Part shown: positions 1 through 8,765 of the stretch, one piece after another
How positions within the stretch are numbered: the first letter of the stretch is position 1
Layout: every line of letters starts with the position of its first letter
NCBI RefSeq assembly: GCF_023072595.1
Contig: NZ_JALLGK010000001.1
Coordinates: forward strand, 620,001-684,000
Direction: 5' to 3'
DNA from: Streptomyces sp. XM4193
Lineage (GTDB): Bacteria > Actinomycetota > Actinomycetes > Streptomycetales > Streptomycetaceae
DNA length: 64,000 nt
Notes under the pieces: generated by a model
Seen by the model: the letters and a program-made list of their open reading frames with translations, nothing else
Database searches by the model: none
What the model was told of the DNA's origin: nothing
Made by a program: the position numbers and the translations under genes

Positions 1-462
1 GTGCCGGGCCCGACCGCAGGTGCCGGAAGTACGTGCGGGCTGTACGTCCGTCTGTCCCTCGCGCGTACCGGGCCGCGTACCCGCTGACGGCGTTCCGCCG
101 GGCACGCCCAACGTAGCCCGCCGGGGTCGGCGAGCGGTCGAGGCCGGGCCGACCGGGTACGCCGGACGCGCTGGAGCATCCGTGCGAAGGGTGGTGCGCG
201 CCGGGGCAGTTGGGCGACGGAGCGGCCGGCAGACGGTCAGGCGCCCCCGCCGCGTCCGCCTCCCCGTACCGGTTGCCCCGCCACCGGCTCCCACTGCGCC
301 GACCGGCTCCGAACTCGCCCCAGTGCCCTGTGAGTTGTGCGGGCTGCATGCCGACCGGTCTCGGCGTGCGCGGGACCGCCGCACGAGCCGCCGCGCCGCC
401 CGGCGTCGTGCCGGCCCGTGGAGGCCGGGCCGTCGTGCCGGTCCGCGCCGACCGGGGTCGGG
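1..462. other. GC-rich stretch with no supported gene
   Basis: I see no convincing gene here. Open frames exist on both strands, but they are Arg/Pro/Ala-rich and lack recognisable motifs, as expected of very high G+C non-coding DNA. The segment lies downstream of the minus-strand aminotransferase fragment and repeats short GGCCGGGCCG-type runs. Confidence 0.6.
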
Positions 463-921
463 TCAGGGGCGGTCCGCGAGGCGGGCGAGGCGGGCGCCGG
501 CCTCCCGGATGACCTCGGGACGCTTGCAGAAGGCGAATCGTACGAAGTGCGCGCCCTCCTCGCGGTGGTCGTAGAAGACCGCGTTGGGGATCGCGACCGC
601 GCCGCAGCGCTCGGGCAGCCCGCGGCAGAACGCGAGCCCGTCGCTCTCGCCCAGCGGGCGGATGTCCGTGGTGACGAAGTACGTGCCGGCCGGCCGGTAC
701 ACGGTGAGGCCGGCCTCTCGCAGACCCTCGCTGAGCAGGTCGCGGGTGGTGCGCAGCCGGTCGGCCAACTCCGTGTAGTACCGGTCGGGCAGGGCCAGTG
801 CCTCGGCGACCGCGTACTGGAACGGTCCTGCGGAGACGAAGGTCAGATACTGCTTCGCCGCCCGCACCGCGCTCACCACCTCGGGTGCGCCGGTCACCCA
901 GTCCACTCCACGTTCACGCAC
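463..921 (-). pseudogene. truncated aminotransferase, C-terminal fragment
   Basis: The frame encodes only about the last 143 residues of a fold-type I PLP aminotransferase. It aligns from VTGAPE to the end with the complete gene at 1756-2940, roughly three quarters identical by eye. The PLP-binding lysine and the whole N-terminal two thirds are missing, so it cannot be an active enzyme. DNA at 796-900 matches 2086-2190 with a single mismatch, while the rest has diverged. This suggests a tandem paralogue partly homogenised by gene conversion. Homology stops abruptly near 900, and the toxin-antitoxin pair begins about 100 bp further on. A GTG at 919-921 could start a short protein, but no ribosome binding site supports it. 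Confidence 0.8.
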
Positions 922-962
922 TCATTGGCATGCGGGCCGACAGGAGTGCATTCTCGAAGCTG

Positions 963-991
963 TTGTGTACACATGCGACATTCGGTACTCT
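963..991 (+). promoter_or_regulatory. toxin-antitoxin promoter with palindromic operator
   Basis: A -35-like TTGTGT (963-968) and a -10-like TACTCT (986-991) are separated by 17 bp. The perfect palindrome TGTGTACACA (964-973) overlaps the -35 box. The -10 box ends 7 nt before the antitoxin ATG, so the mRNA is probably leaderless. A palindrome over the promoter is what an autorepressing Phd/YefM antitoxin would bind; that role is inferred. Confidence 0.65.
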
Positions 992-998
992 TGGGCGC

Positions 999-1268
999 AT
1001 GACGCAGCCCATGCCCATAGAGTCCATTCGCGATGTCCGGGCACACCTCGCCGAAGTCGTGGAGCGGGCCGACAGGGACGATGTACCCACCGTCATCACT
1101 CGGCGCGGCAAGCAGGTCGCCGCCGTGGTGTCCATTGAGGTGCTGCGCAAGTACCAGGAGTGGGAAGAGCGCGAGATCAACCGGATCATCGACGAGCGCA
1201 TGAGCAACCCGGCACCCGGCATCCCGATCGAGGACATCATGAGGGAGACGCTGGCGCGCAGTGAGTGA
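999..1268 (+). CDS. Phd/YefM-family antitoxin
   Basis: This 89-residue protein starts with the classic Phd/YefM pattern: IESIRDVRAHLAEVVERA, then PTVITRRGKQVAAVVS. That domain dimerises and binds DNA. The C-terminal third, rich in Glu, Arg and Ile, would wrap the toxin. The ATG at 999 is chosen because a -10 box lies 7 nt upstream and no Shine-Dalgarno is present; longer upstream frames have no support. The gene overlaps the following RelE-type toxin by 8 nt, the usual translational coupling of type II modules. It is read opposite to the flanking aminotransferase genes, consistent with an inserted cassette. Confidence 0.88.
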   Translation: MTQPMPIESIRDVRAHLAEVVERADRDDVPTVITRRGKQVAAVVSIEVLRKYQEWEEREINRIIDERMSNPAPGIPIEDIMRETLARSE

Positions 1269-1524
1269 GTACCGCACCGTCTTCCGGCCCGAGGCTCAGG
1301 CCGAGCTCCGCAAGGTCCCGCGAGACATGGCCCTCCGCATCTTGGTCAAGCTGACCGAACTGGAGGGCGACTCGACGGGGTGCAACACCACGGCCCTCGT
1401 CTCCCAGCCTGACCGGCGCCGCCTACGGGTGGGCGACTACCGCGTGATCTACACAATCGACAACGGCGAGCTGGTGGTGTGGGTCGTACACGTAGGGCAT
1501 CGCTCCACCGTCTACGACACCTGA
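1261..1524 (+). CDS. RelE/ParE-family toxin
   Basis: An 87-residue basic protein with the RelE/ParE fold signature: EYRTVFRPEAQAELRKVP at the N-terminus, then RRLRVGDYRVIYTID in the middle. The latter is the conserved arginine-bearing strand pair of ribosome-dependent mRNA interferases. It starts with GTG at 1261, inside the antitoxin's last codons, and ends with TGA at 1522-1524. With a YefM-type partner, mRNA cleavage at the ribosome is the likely activity, but the target is not visible in sequence. The 3' end lies in a 17-bp tandem duplication that includes the stop codon. Confidence 0.87.
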   Translation: MSEYRTVFRPEAQAELRKVPRDMALRILVKLTELEGDSTGCNTTALVSQPDRRRLRVGDYRVIYTIDNGELVVWVVHVGHRSTVYDT

Positions 1525-1549
1525 GCACTCCTGACACCTGAGCACTCCT
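1516..1549. repeat. 17-bp tandem duplication over the toxin stop codon
   Basis: The unit GACACCTGAGCACTCCT occurs at 1516-1532 and again at 1533-1549, perfectly. The first copy contains the toxin's TGA. The spacing is not a multiple of three, so the second copy is not coding. Confidence 0.9.
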
Positions 1550-1755
1550 GACGTCGGGCGGACTCGATGTCCGGGCGTCGGCGGCGGGCGTTGCGGCGAC
1601 CGCCGCCGCGGTCATGCGCCGCTGTGACGTGGAGCTGGGCGGTGCGGCAAGTGTCAAAACGACGGCCGAGACCGGGGCGTCTCCGGCGCAAGTCCCTGGC
1701 GGGTGAGGGGTGGCAGGCAACGAGGAATGCGACGACTGGCCCCGTAGGGCAGTGG

Positions 1756-2940
1756 TCAGTGCGCGAATGCCTTGCGGAGCCGTTCCGCCGCGTCCCTCAG
1801 TACCTCGGCGCGCTTGCAGAACGCGAACCGGACACAGGGGGCGCCCGTCTCCGTGTGGTCGTAGAAGACGGCGCTGGGGATCGCCACCACGCCGGCGCGC
1901 TCCGGAAGGGCACGGCAGAAGGCGATGCCGTCGTTCTCGCCGAGCGGGCGGATGTCCGTGGTGACGAAGTACGTGCCGGCCGGCCGGAAGACCCGGAAGC
2001 CGGCGTCGGCGAGTCCCGCGCTCAGCAGGTCCCGCTTGGCTCGCAGGTCGTCGCGGATCTCCGCGAAGTACGAGTCGGGGAGCCGCAGTGCCTCGGCGAC
2101 CGCGTACTGGAACGGTCCTGCGGAGACGAAGGTCAGATACTGCTTCGCCGCCCGCACCGCGCTCACCAGCTCGGGTGCGCCGGTCACCCAACCGACCTTC
2201 CAGCCGGTGAAGTTGAAGGTCTTCCCGGCCGAGGAGATGGTGAGCACCCGCTCGCGCAGCTCGGGGAAGCGGTCGGCGAAGGTCGCCAGCGGAACGTGCT
2301 CGCCGTCGTAGACCAGATGCTCGTACACCTCGTCGGTGACCACCAACAGGTCGCGTTCGCAGGCGAGTTCGGCGATCATCGCCAGCTCGTCGCGGTCCAG
2401 CACGGTGCCGGTGGGGTTGTGCGGGGTGTTGAGGAGGATGAGCCGGGTGCGGTCGGTGACGGCGGCGCGCAGCTCGTCCGGGTCGAGGCGGTACCGCTCG
2501 CCGTCCGGGCGCAGTGTGACGGGCACCCGGGTGCCGCCCGCCATGGCGATCCCGGCGGCGTACGAGTCGTAGTAGGGCTCCAGCGCGATGACCTCGTCAC
2601 CGGGCTCCACGAGGCCGAGCAGCGAGGCGGCGAGGGCCTCGGTCGCACCGGCGGTGACGAGAACCTCCGTGTCGGGGTCGTAGGACAGCCCGTAGAAGCG
2701 CGACTGGTGCTCGGCGACGGCCCGTCGCAGCTCGGGCACGCCCGGGCCCGGCGGGTACTGGTTGCCGCGGCCGTCCCGCAGCGCCCGAACCGCCGCCTCG
2801 CGGACCTCCTCGGGGCCGTCGGTGTCCGGGAAGCCCTGCCCGAGGTTGATCGCGCCGGTGGAGGTGGCCAGGGCCGACATCTCGGCGAAGATCGTCGTCC
2901 CGAACTCGGCGAGTCGTCGGTTCAGCGGTGGTCGTCCCAT
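1756..2940 (-). CDS. class I/II PLP-dependent aminotransferase
   Basis: A complete fold-type I aminotransferase of 394 residues. Landmarks are INLGQGFPDTDGP near the start, the TAGATEA cofactor loop, NTPHNPTG, and SSAGKTFNFTGWK with the Schiff-base lysine. The C-terminal arginine-bearing segment FVTTDIRPLG follows. It resembles actinobacterial enzymes annotated as N-succinyldiaminopimelate aminotransferase (DapC) or kynurenine-oxoglutarate aminotransferase-like. A kynurenine operon lies 11 kb away, but substrate cannot be fixed from sequence. The ATG at 2940 is preferred because GAGG lies 9 nt upstream; another ATG at 2949 directly abuts that GAGG. A truncated paralogue lies downstream at 463-921. 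Confidence 0.88.
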   Translation of the reverse strand: MGRPPLNRRLAEFGTTIFAEMSALATSTGAINLGQGFPDTDGPEEVREAAVRALRDGRGNQYPPGPGVPELRRAVAEHQSRFYGLSYDPDTEVLVTAGATEALAASLLGLVEPGDEVIALEPYYDSYAAGIAMAGGTRVPVTLRPDGERYRLDPDELRAAVTDRTRLILLNTPHNPTGTVLDRDELAMIAELACERDLLVVTDEVYEHLVYDGEHVPLATFADRFPELRERVLTISSAGKTFNFTGWKVGWVTGAPELVSAVRAAKQYLTFVSAGPFQYAVAEALRLPDSYFAEIRDDLRAKRDLLSAGLADAGFRVFRPAGTYFVTTDIRPLGENDGIAFCRALPERAGVVAIPSAVFYDHTETGAPCVRFAFCKRAEVLRDAAERLRKAFAH

Positions 2941-3215
2941 ACGGCTCATCCTCGGTGATCGGGTGGCCTTCCTCAACCGGCCCGGCGGGTGGGCGCGCCG
3001 TGTCGTTCGCGCTGGTTGACGCGGCACACCGGCAGGGCGGCGGAGGACCGGCGGAGGCGTCGCGGTGTCCGGGACGGGAACCGCGTCGGGCACCGGGGCG
3101 TCGAACTCACCGTGCGGGCAAGGCCGTTGGAGCGCAAGGCCGGCCGGCACGGTGCGGATCCGGGCGGTCGCGAACGCGGCTGTACCGAACGACGGTCGAA
3201 ACAGGGGGAGTTGCG

Positions 3216-3464
3216 ATGCTGGTGACTTTGGCAGTCGTGGGAGTGATGGTGCTGGTCGGCGGAGTGGTCGGCATGCTGGCCATGCGACTTGGGCGGGCGC
3301 AGGGGAAGGCTCGGGCCGCCGGTGCGTCCCACACCCCGTTCTGGAGCACCGGCGGGGACGACGGCGGGTCCGGCGGATTCTTCGGCGGCGGAGACTGCGG
3401 TGGTGGCAGCGACAGCGGCGGAAGCAGCGGCGGCGGTGACGGCGGCGGTGGCGGTGGCTGCTGA
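3216..3464 (+). CDS. small glycine-rich membrane protein
   Basis: An 82-residue protein of unknown function. Residues 1-23 form one hydrophobic segment (MLVTLAVVGVMVLVGG onward), followed by a short basic stretch. The last ~40 residues are mostly Gly, Ser and Asp and end in Cys. A strong ribosome site, AGGGGGAG at 3203-3210, sits 5 nt before the ATG, which supports a real gene. It has no operon partner and is divergent from the aminotransferase. Two cysteines in the glycine-rich tail could be bonded or modified; that is speculation. The stop codon lies inside a 16-bp tandem duplication. Confidence 0.65.
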   Translation: MLVTLAVVGVMVLVGGVVGMLAMRLGRAQGKARAAGASHTPFWSTGGDDGGSGGFFGGGDCGGGSDSGGSSGGGDGGGGGGC

Positions 3465-3487
3465 TCCTCCGGGCTGCTGATCCTCCG
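3456..3487. repeat. 16-bp tandem duplication over a stop codon
   Basis: GGCTGCTGATCCTCCG is present at 3456-3471 and 3472-3487 without mismatch. The first copy carries the last codon and TGA of the glycine-rich membrane protein. Confidence 0.9.
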
Positions 3488-4096
3488 GGCCGGTCGAGTG
3501 CGTTGAACGGGCCTGTGCGCGCGGCGAGTTGAGGCGGCGGCGGACAGCGTCGAGCCGCCCCTCGCAGCCGGTGCGTCCGGGCCGTCGCGACGCGCGGGAC
3601 GGCGCTGCGGGTCGGCGTTGCGGGTCGGCGTTGCGGGACGGCCGCGACGGGTGGCACCACGGACGGGATTGTCGGGGCGCGGTCTCCGGGCGGAACGGCG
3701 GATCTCGTTCCAACGGCCCGCCCGCGCAACTCGGTTGAGACCGGTGCGCACCTCGCACGGGCCCGGTCGGGCGGCGTCGGCGGTATTGGTGTCGTCGGTG
3801 GCGTCGGATCAGGCCCGTTGCCGGTTTCCGCGGAGATGTTCGAGTCGTACGGCTCGTGCTGCCCGGGCAGTCACTCGATGTGATGGATTGCCTCGTTGAA
3901 CACCTGACCACCCCTGCCCCCTGGCGTATGGAAACCCTACGAAGTTGGGTAAAAACGCTGTGGACTTGACGCAATTCATGATTCGGTGAAGTCCTGTCCG
4001 GACCCCAGTGGGCATGACCCGGCGATTGCTCGTCCCGAGGTGGAGACCGAGGGGTGACGACCGTTCATCCTTCACATGTGCTTGCGGAGCCGACCC
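3465..4096. other. intergenic region with short tandem repeat
   Basis: No gene is supported in these 630 bases. A 13-bp unit, GCGGGTCGGCGTT, is repeated in tandem at 3607-3619 and 3620-3632. The last ~200 bases are less G+C-rich and probably hold the promoter of the DUF2617 gene, but I cannot point to a convincing -35/-10 pair. Confidence 0.5.
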
Positions 4097-4633
4097 ATGC
4101 TCACGACCCTGAAAACCGCCTACTCCGACACCCGTTCCAGCGACCTGTCCTGGGCGCTCGGCCACGAACCGCTGCCGTCCCTGGCCACTCTGGACCTCGA
4201 ACTGGACGCCACCCGGGTGCAGTTGCGTCTCCTCGGCGCCTCCCACCAGGTGCTGGTCGAGGAGGACGGCGAGGTCTGCTCCGAGACCGTCGCGTGCATG
4301 CCGGGCAGCAGCGCGCCGCTGCCGGTGGGCGTCTCCAAGCGAGTGGGCATCTGGGACTACGAGTTCGCGGCCCGCGTCGAGACGCTCTCCAGCGGCTCCT
4401 TCGCCGGCCGTGCCCAGGAGCTGCTCGCGCTGGTCGCCGACCATCCGCACGGACTGGCCGGCAACTTCCCCGGCAGCCCGCACGCGTTCACCGCGCTGCT
4501 GGTGCAGCGAGCCGAGGGGCAGGTGTCCTGGCGCACCTGGCACTCGTACCCGCAGGAGGGCCGGCTGGTGGCGACGCGCACGAGGATCGCCGTACGTACG
4601 TTGGGCGAGGTACGCGAAGCGTCCATGGCGTGA
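4097..4633 (+). CDS. DUF2617 family protein
   Basis: A 178-residue soluble protein that I recognise as the actinobacterial DUF2617 family, function unknown. It has no signal peptide or membrane segment. Conserved-looking parts include LDLELDATRVQLRLLGASHQV and the FPGSPHAFTALLVQ region near residue 130. The ATG at 4097 is preceded by GGAG with 7-nt spacing; an upstream ATG at 4076 has none. It appears monocistronic, 250 bp from the next gene. Confidence 0.78.
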   Translation: MLTTLKTAYSDTRSSDLSWALGHEPLPSLATLDLELDATRVQLRLLGASHQVLVEEDGEVCSETVACMPGSSAPLPVGVSKRVGIWDYEFAARVETLSSGSFAGRAQELLALVADHPHGLAGNFPGSPHAFTALLVQRAEGQVSWRTWHSYPQEGRLVATRTRIAVRTLGEVREASMA

Positions 4634-4886
4634 CGTACCCGGGCTACGGGAGCTGCCTCGCGGGGCGTCCGGCCGGGGGACCGTTCGCGGGAGTCGGCGG
4701 CGCGGACGGCGTCCGCGGCCGGTGGACGGCGCCGTCACACCGGGTGTGCGGGGCTGTTCGAACGCGAGGGTGCGGCGGCGCACGGAAGGGGTCGGCCGCA
4801 GGTGCGGTCGAGGGCGGAGTCCGTCGCCAACTGCCCTTCTCCGTACGTGACATGACGAAGCTGGGCGTTCACGTAGCGTTCACGGC

Positions 4887-6941
4887 ATGATCGACAAGCC
4901 CGCGCCGCCCGGGACCGCAGGAAGGACGGGCGCGCCGTCGTACGAGCCGGCCGGGGCCCGCGGCGGCGCACCCCGCTCCCGTCCGGGCAGCGCCCCCTCT
5001 CCGGCCGCCGTGCCGTCCCCGGCCGTCGCGCCGTCGCCCGGCTCGCGCGGATCCGGCCCGGAGGCGGGAGCCGCCGCAGCCACGGAGGCCGCGCAGCAGG
5101 CCGGCCACACCGGCGGCCCGGGCGACGACGCGCAGCAGGCGGAGAACGTGAAGCAGGCGCAGCAGGCCGGGCCGGCGGACCAGGCTCAGCAGGTCGAGCA
5201 GGTCGAGCAGGTCGAGCAGGCCGAGTCGGCCGGGGAGGGCGTCCGGCTGCCGGTGCGGCCGGGCGTGGGCAGGCTGCTGGTGCTCGCCTCGGTGTTCGTC
5301 TGCGCTGCCTGCGGCCTGGTGTACGAGCTCGAACTCGTCGCGCTCGCCTCGTACTTGGCGGGCGACTCGATCACCCAGGCATCCGTCGTGCTCTCCATGA
5401 TGGTCTTCGCGATGGGCATCGGCTCGCTGCTGGCGAAACGTCTGTGCGCCCGTGCGGCGGCGGGCTTCGGCTTCATCGAGGCCCTGCTCGCGCTGGTCGG
5501 CGGCGGCTCGGTGATGGCGCTGCACGCCTGCTTCGCGTGGTTCGGCGAGTCCCGTACGGCGCTGGTCGTCTTCTCGCTGCTGATCGGCGTGCTGATCGGC
5601 GCCGAGATGCCGCTGCTGATGGTCCTCATCCAGCGGATCCGGGAGCAGGACATAGGGGGTGCGGTCGCGGACCTCTTCGCCGCCGACTACGTGGGAGCGC
5701 TGGTGGGCGGGCTGGCGTTCCCCTTCCTGCTGCTGCCGATGTTCGGGCAGTTGACCGGTGCGCTGCTGGTCGGAGTGGTGAACGTGTTCGCCGGGGGAGT
5801 GGTCGTGCTGTGGCTCTTCCGGCACGAACTGAGCCGCCGCACCCGCAACCGGCTGCTGCTCGCCAACGCGCTGGTGCTGGCGCTGCTGCTCGGCGCGGTC
5901 GGTGCCTCCTCCGCCTTCGAGGAGGCGGCCAGGCGGGCGGTGTACGGCAGCGCGGTGCGGGTCGCCGTGCAGAGCGAGTACCAGGAGATCGTGCTCACCG
6001 ACGGCGCCGCGGCCGGCGAACGCGCCGCCCACGCCGACCCGGACAGCAGCCTCGAACTCTTCCTGGACGGCCGGCTGCGGGTGTGCAGCTCGGACGAGGC
6101 ACGGCACCACCAGGGCCTGGTGCACCCCGCGATGGCGACCGGCCGCCGGGAACGTGTGCTCGTACTGGGCGGCGGCGACGGACTCGCGCTCCGCGAGGTG
6201 CTGCGCCACTCGGACGTCTCCCGGGTGACGGTGGTCGACCGGGACCCGGAACTCTTCGAACTCGCCCGCCGGGACCCGAAGTTGAGCACGCTCAACGAGG
6301 GCGCGCACGACGACCCCCGGGTGCGCCGGGTCAGCGCCGACCCCTTCCGCTGGCTCCGCGACCACCTCCCGGACGGCGACGACGGCGACGGCGACAGCGG
6401 CGGCGGCGACGGGGACGGCGATGGCGACAGCGGCGGCGACCGGGACGGGGGCGGGCCGTACGACGTGATCGTCTCCGCGCTGCCCGACCCGCGGCTCACC
6501 ACGAGCACGAAGCTGTACTCGCTGGAGTTCTACGGGCTGCTGGGACGCTCGCTCGCCGAGGGCGGACGGCTGGCGGTGCACGCGGGCCCGGTCGCGGCGG
6601 ACCCGCGCACCTTCTGGACCATCGACGCCACCCTGCGGGCGGCGGGGCTGGTCACCACCCCGTACGCCCTCGACGGTCGGCTCTCCGGTTTCGGCAACTC
6701 GCCGGACCGCCCGCAGCGCAGCAGTGCGGAGGACCCGCCGAAGGACTGGGGGTTCCTGCTGGGCGCCCGCTCCGGGGAGGGCGGCGCCACGGCCGCCGGG
6801 GGGCCGGCGCTTCGGCTGTCCGGTTCGGCGCACCGGCCCGACCGGCTCACGGAGGACGATCTGCGGCGGGCCGCCGCGACGGCCGCCGACCACCGGCACG
6901 CCGACCTCCCGGCCTCCACTCTCCTGCACCCCCGCTTCTGA
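4887..6941 (+). CDS. membrane spermidine-synthase-like protein with altered active site
   Basis: 684 residues. Residues 1-120 are an Ala/Pro/Gln-rich disordered tail with a 3-residue VEQ repeat. Residues ~130-345 contain about seven hydrophobic helices. Residues ~360-660 form a polyamine aminopropyltransferase-like Rossmann domain: SEYQEIVL at 363-370, GGGDG at 428-432, then LPDP at 532-535. Several catalytic positions deviate from the family. The Asp expected in the D-x-x-D-P motif is Ala531, and the usual DExxYHE reads DEARHHQ (403-409), losing Tyr and Glu. An Asp/Gly repeat of ~28 residues (496-523) interrupts the domain. It may no longer make spermidine. TAGCGT at 4874-4879, 7 nt before the ATG, suggests a leaderless message. 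Confidence 0.8.
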   Translation: MIDKPAPPGTAGRTGAPSYEPAGARGGAPRSRPGSAPSPAAVPSPAVAPSPGSRGSGPEAGAAAATEAAQQAGHTGGPGDDAQQAENVKQAQQAGPADQAQQVEQVEQVEQAESAGEGVRLPVRPGVGRLLVLASVFVCAACGLVYELELVALASYLAGDSITQASVVLSMMVFAMGIGSLLAKRLCARAAAGFGFIEALLALVGGGSVMALHACFAWFGESRTALVVFSLLIGVLIGAEMPLLMVLIQRIREQDIGGAVADLFAADYVGALVGGLAFPFLLLPMFGQLTGALLVGVVNVFAGGVVVLWLFRHELSRRTRNRLLLANALVLALLLGAVGASSAFEEAARRAVYGSAVRVAVQSEYQEIVLTDGAAAGERAAHADPDSSLELFLDGRLRVCSSDEARHHQGLVHPAMATGRRERVLVLGGGDGLALREVLRHSDVSRVTVVDRDPELFELARRDPKLSTLNEGAHDDPRVRRVSADPFRWLRDHLPDGDDGDGDSGGGDGDGDGDSGGDRDGGGPYDVIVSALPDPRLTTSTKLYSLEFYGLLGRSLAEGGRLAVHAGPVAADPRTFWTIDATLRAAGLVTTPYALDGRLSGFGNSPDRPQRSSAEDPPKDWGFLLGARSGEGGATAAGGPALRLSGSAHRPDRLTEDDLRRAAATAADHRHADLPASTLLHPRF

Positions 6942-6943
6942 CC

Positions 6944-6994
6944 GGCCGGCCCCACCGCCCGGCCGGCCCCACCGCCCGGCCGGCCCCACCGCCC
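6944..6994. repeat. 17-bp unit repeated three times after a stop codon
   Basis: GGCCGGCCCCACCGCCC occurs three times in perfect tandem (6944-6960, 6961-6977, 6978-6994). The array starts 2 bp after the TGA of the spermidine-synthase-like gene. The rest of the gap to 7328 shows no gene. Confidence 0.9.
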
Positions 6995-7167
6995 GCCCAC
7001 CGCCCGGTTGCTCCGTCCGGCCGCCCGCCCGGGTCCTCCGTTCCGGGTTCGTCTCCCTGCGGACTTCGACGCCCCCCGCCTTTCGTGAACCTTCGTTCCG
7101 TCCTCGCCTGCCCTGCGCGACGGCGTGCGGGCTCCTGCCGCAGACCGCGCAGTCAGGTGCCGCAGGC

Positions 7168-7200
7168 GTTCCGGAGGTGTTCCGGAGGTGTTCCGGAGGG
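7168..7200. repeat. 11-bp triple tandem repeat
   Basis: GTTCCGGAGGT is repeated at 7168-7178 and 7179-7189, with a third copy at 7190-7200 ending in G instead of T. Each unit contains GGAGG. It lies 128 bp upstream of the SRPBCC-like gene, with no start codon suitably placed for those purine runs. Confidence 0.85.
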
Positions 7201-7328
7201 CGGTGAACTCCGTTGCGGCGCTCGGCATTTGGCCCGGTGCGCCCGGCCACAGGGGTGAGTTTCGACTCTCCGCGGTGTCCCGGTGCAAGGGCGGCGCATG
7301 TTCGGTGGGCCGTGGGTAGGCTCCGGGC

Positions 7329-8591
7329 ATGGAGCATGAGGTGCACGTTCCGTTCCCCGTGGGTTCCGTGCGTGCCGCGCTCGCCGAGGCCGAGCGCGGG
7401 ATGCGGTGCGTACCGGGGCTGACGGTTGAGGCCGGGGCCGCAAGTGGGCCCGACGCCACGGCGATCGGCGACGCGACAGCCGGCGACGCGACCGGCGCTG
7501 CCGGGGAGCGGACCGCCGCCGACGAGGTCGACGGCGTCGACGAGGTGGTCGTGCGCGGCCGTCTGCGGGTCCGGATCGGCGGCTCCACGGTCACCTACCG
7601 GGGCACGCTCCGGCTGACCGCACGCGAGCCCGGCTTCGTCGTCGAGGCCGACGGCACCGAGGCGCGCGGCGCCGGTACCGCGCGGATGGAGCTGACCGTC
7701 GTACCGCGGGAGGCCGCGCGGAGCGGCACCGAGGAGTCCGGCACCGTACTGGCGTTCACCGGTGCGGCGAGCGGGCAGGGCCGGATCGCCGAGTTCGAGG
7801 AGAAGCAACTGCGGGCGGCCGGGCGCCGGCTGCTGGACCGCTTCGCCGAATCGCTGGCGGACAGCCTCGCCGCCGACCCGCCCGGGGACGACAACGCGCC
7901 GGTGATCCCGGGCATCCCCGCCCCGGACGCCACCACCCCGGACGCCGAGACCACCGACGGGAAGACCACCGACGCCGAGGCTGCGGCGAAGCCGGCTGCG
8001 GGCGAGGCCGAGGCGGCCCGGGCCCGTGCCGATGCGGAGGAGACGTCGGAGGAGGCCCCGGCACCGCAGGAGGCGACCGGTGGTGCGGCGGGCGAGAGCG
8101 GCGGGCAGGACCAGCCGCCGCAGGCCGTGCACGACGAGGACTCCGGGCTCTCGGTGTTCGAGACCGAGATCCCCCCGCCGTCGCTGGACCGGACCTCCGA
8201 CGAGGGCGACCCGTCCGGCACCGACCCCTCCGACGCCGACCGCACCGCGTCCGGCGCCGAGGAGACCCCGGTGGGTTCCCGGGACCCCTTCGACGACCCC
8301 TTCGGCAACGGCGACGCCGACGGTTCCGGGACTCCGCCCGGGCTGCCGCGGGGCGCGGAGATCCCCGCACCCGGTGCACCGCCCGCCGAGGCCGCGCACG
8401 CGCGCCGCACCATGATCGGCCGCAGCGCCGAGGAGGTCGACCACGCGCCGCCGCGCGGCCGGTACGCCCCCGTACCGCCGCCGGCGCAGACCGCGCCCGG
8501 CGCCACGCTGCGCTGGGCCGCACCCGCCGCGGCGCTCGCGGTCGCCGGCGTGGTCGTCCTGAGCAGGGCCGTACGCCGCCGCAACCGCTGA
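7329..8591 (+). CDS. SRPBCC (CoxG-like) domain protein with C-terminal membrane anchor
   Basis: 420 residues. Residues ~1-180 resemble the SRPBCC/CoxG lipid-binding fold: MEHEVHVPFPVGSVRAAL at the start, then alternating strands up to a final helix FEEKQLRAAGRRLLDRFAESLA. Residues ~185-390 are acidic, Asp/Glu/Ala/Pro-rich and probably unstructured. One hydrophobic helix near residues 397-413, followed by RRRNR, looks like a C-terminal tail anchor with the rest in the cytoplasm. The ligand is unknown. TAGGCT at 7317-7322, 6 nt before the ATG, suggests a leaderless transcript. The fold assignment is remote. Confidence 0.68.
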   Translation: MEHEVHVPFPVGSVRAALAEAERGMRCVPGLTVEAGAASGPDATAIGDATAGDATGAAGERTAADEVDGVDEVVVRGRLRVRIGGSTVTYRGTLRLTAREPGFVVEADGTEARGAGTARMELTVVPREAARSGTEESGTVLAFTGAASGQGRIAEFEEKQLRAAGRRLLDRFAESLADSLAADPPGDDNAPVIPGIPAPDATTPDAETTDGKTTDAEAAAKPAAGEAEAARARADAEETSEEAPAPQEATGGAAGESGGQDQPPQAVHDEDSGLSVFETEIPPPSLDRTSDEGDPSGTDPSDADRTASGAEETPVGSRDPFDDPFGNGDADGSGTPPGLPRGAEIPAPGAPPAEAAHARRTMIGRSAEEVDHAPPRGRYAPVPPPAQTAPGATLRWAAPAAALAVAGVVVLSRAVRRRNR

Positions 8592-8625
8592 CCCGAGCCG
8601 CCCGCGCCCCGTACCCGTCCCGCAT

Positions 8626-8662
8626 CCGCGTCCCGCCGCCCGTAACCGCGTCCCGCCGCCCG
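8626..8662. repeat. imperfect GC tandem repeats in a 3' flank
   Basis: The 17-bp string CCGCGTCCCGCCGCCCG occurs at 8626-8642 and 8646-8662, with a degenerate third copy following. The repeats lie 35-70 bp after the SRPBCC-like gene's stop. Confidence 0.75.
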
Positions 8663-8753
8663 GCCCGGTCCCGCCGCCCGTATCCGTGCCCGGGACCGGT
8701 CGGGCGCTGCCCGGCTGTGTGCTGTGCTGCCGACGCCGTCGTACGACCTGGCC

Positions 8754-8765
8754 TAGTCTCGAAGG
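8754..8765 (+). promoter_or_regulatory. -10 box placed for a leaderless transcript
   Basis: TAGTCT (8754-8759) ends 6 nt before the GTG of the aldose epimerase gene. No Shine-Dalgarno precedes that GTG. The geometry predicts transcription starting at or next to the start codon. Confidence 0.55.

Noticed and set aside
337..1002. Plus-strand frame covering the aminotransferase fragment
   Set aside because: It is the antisense shadow of the truncated aminotransferase; the homology is clearly on the minus strand.
1567..2958. Plus-strand frame of 463 codons
   Set aside because: It is antisense to the aminotransferase gene; no start signal or family motif.
6944..7200. Possible CRISPR-like array
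   Set aside because: The units are directly adjacent with no spacers, so these are simple tandem repeats.
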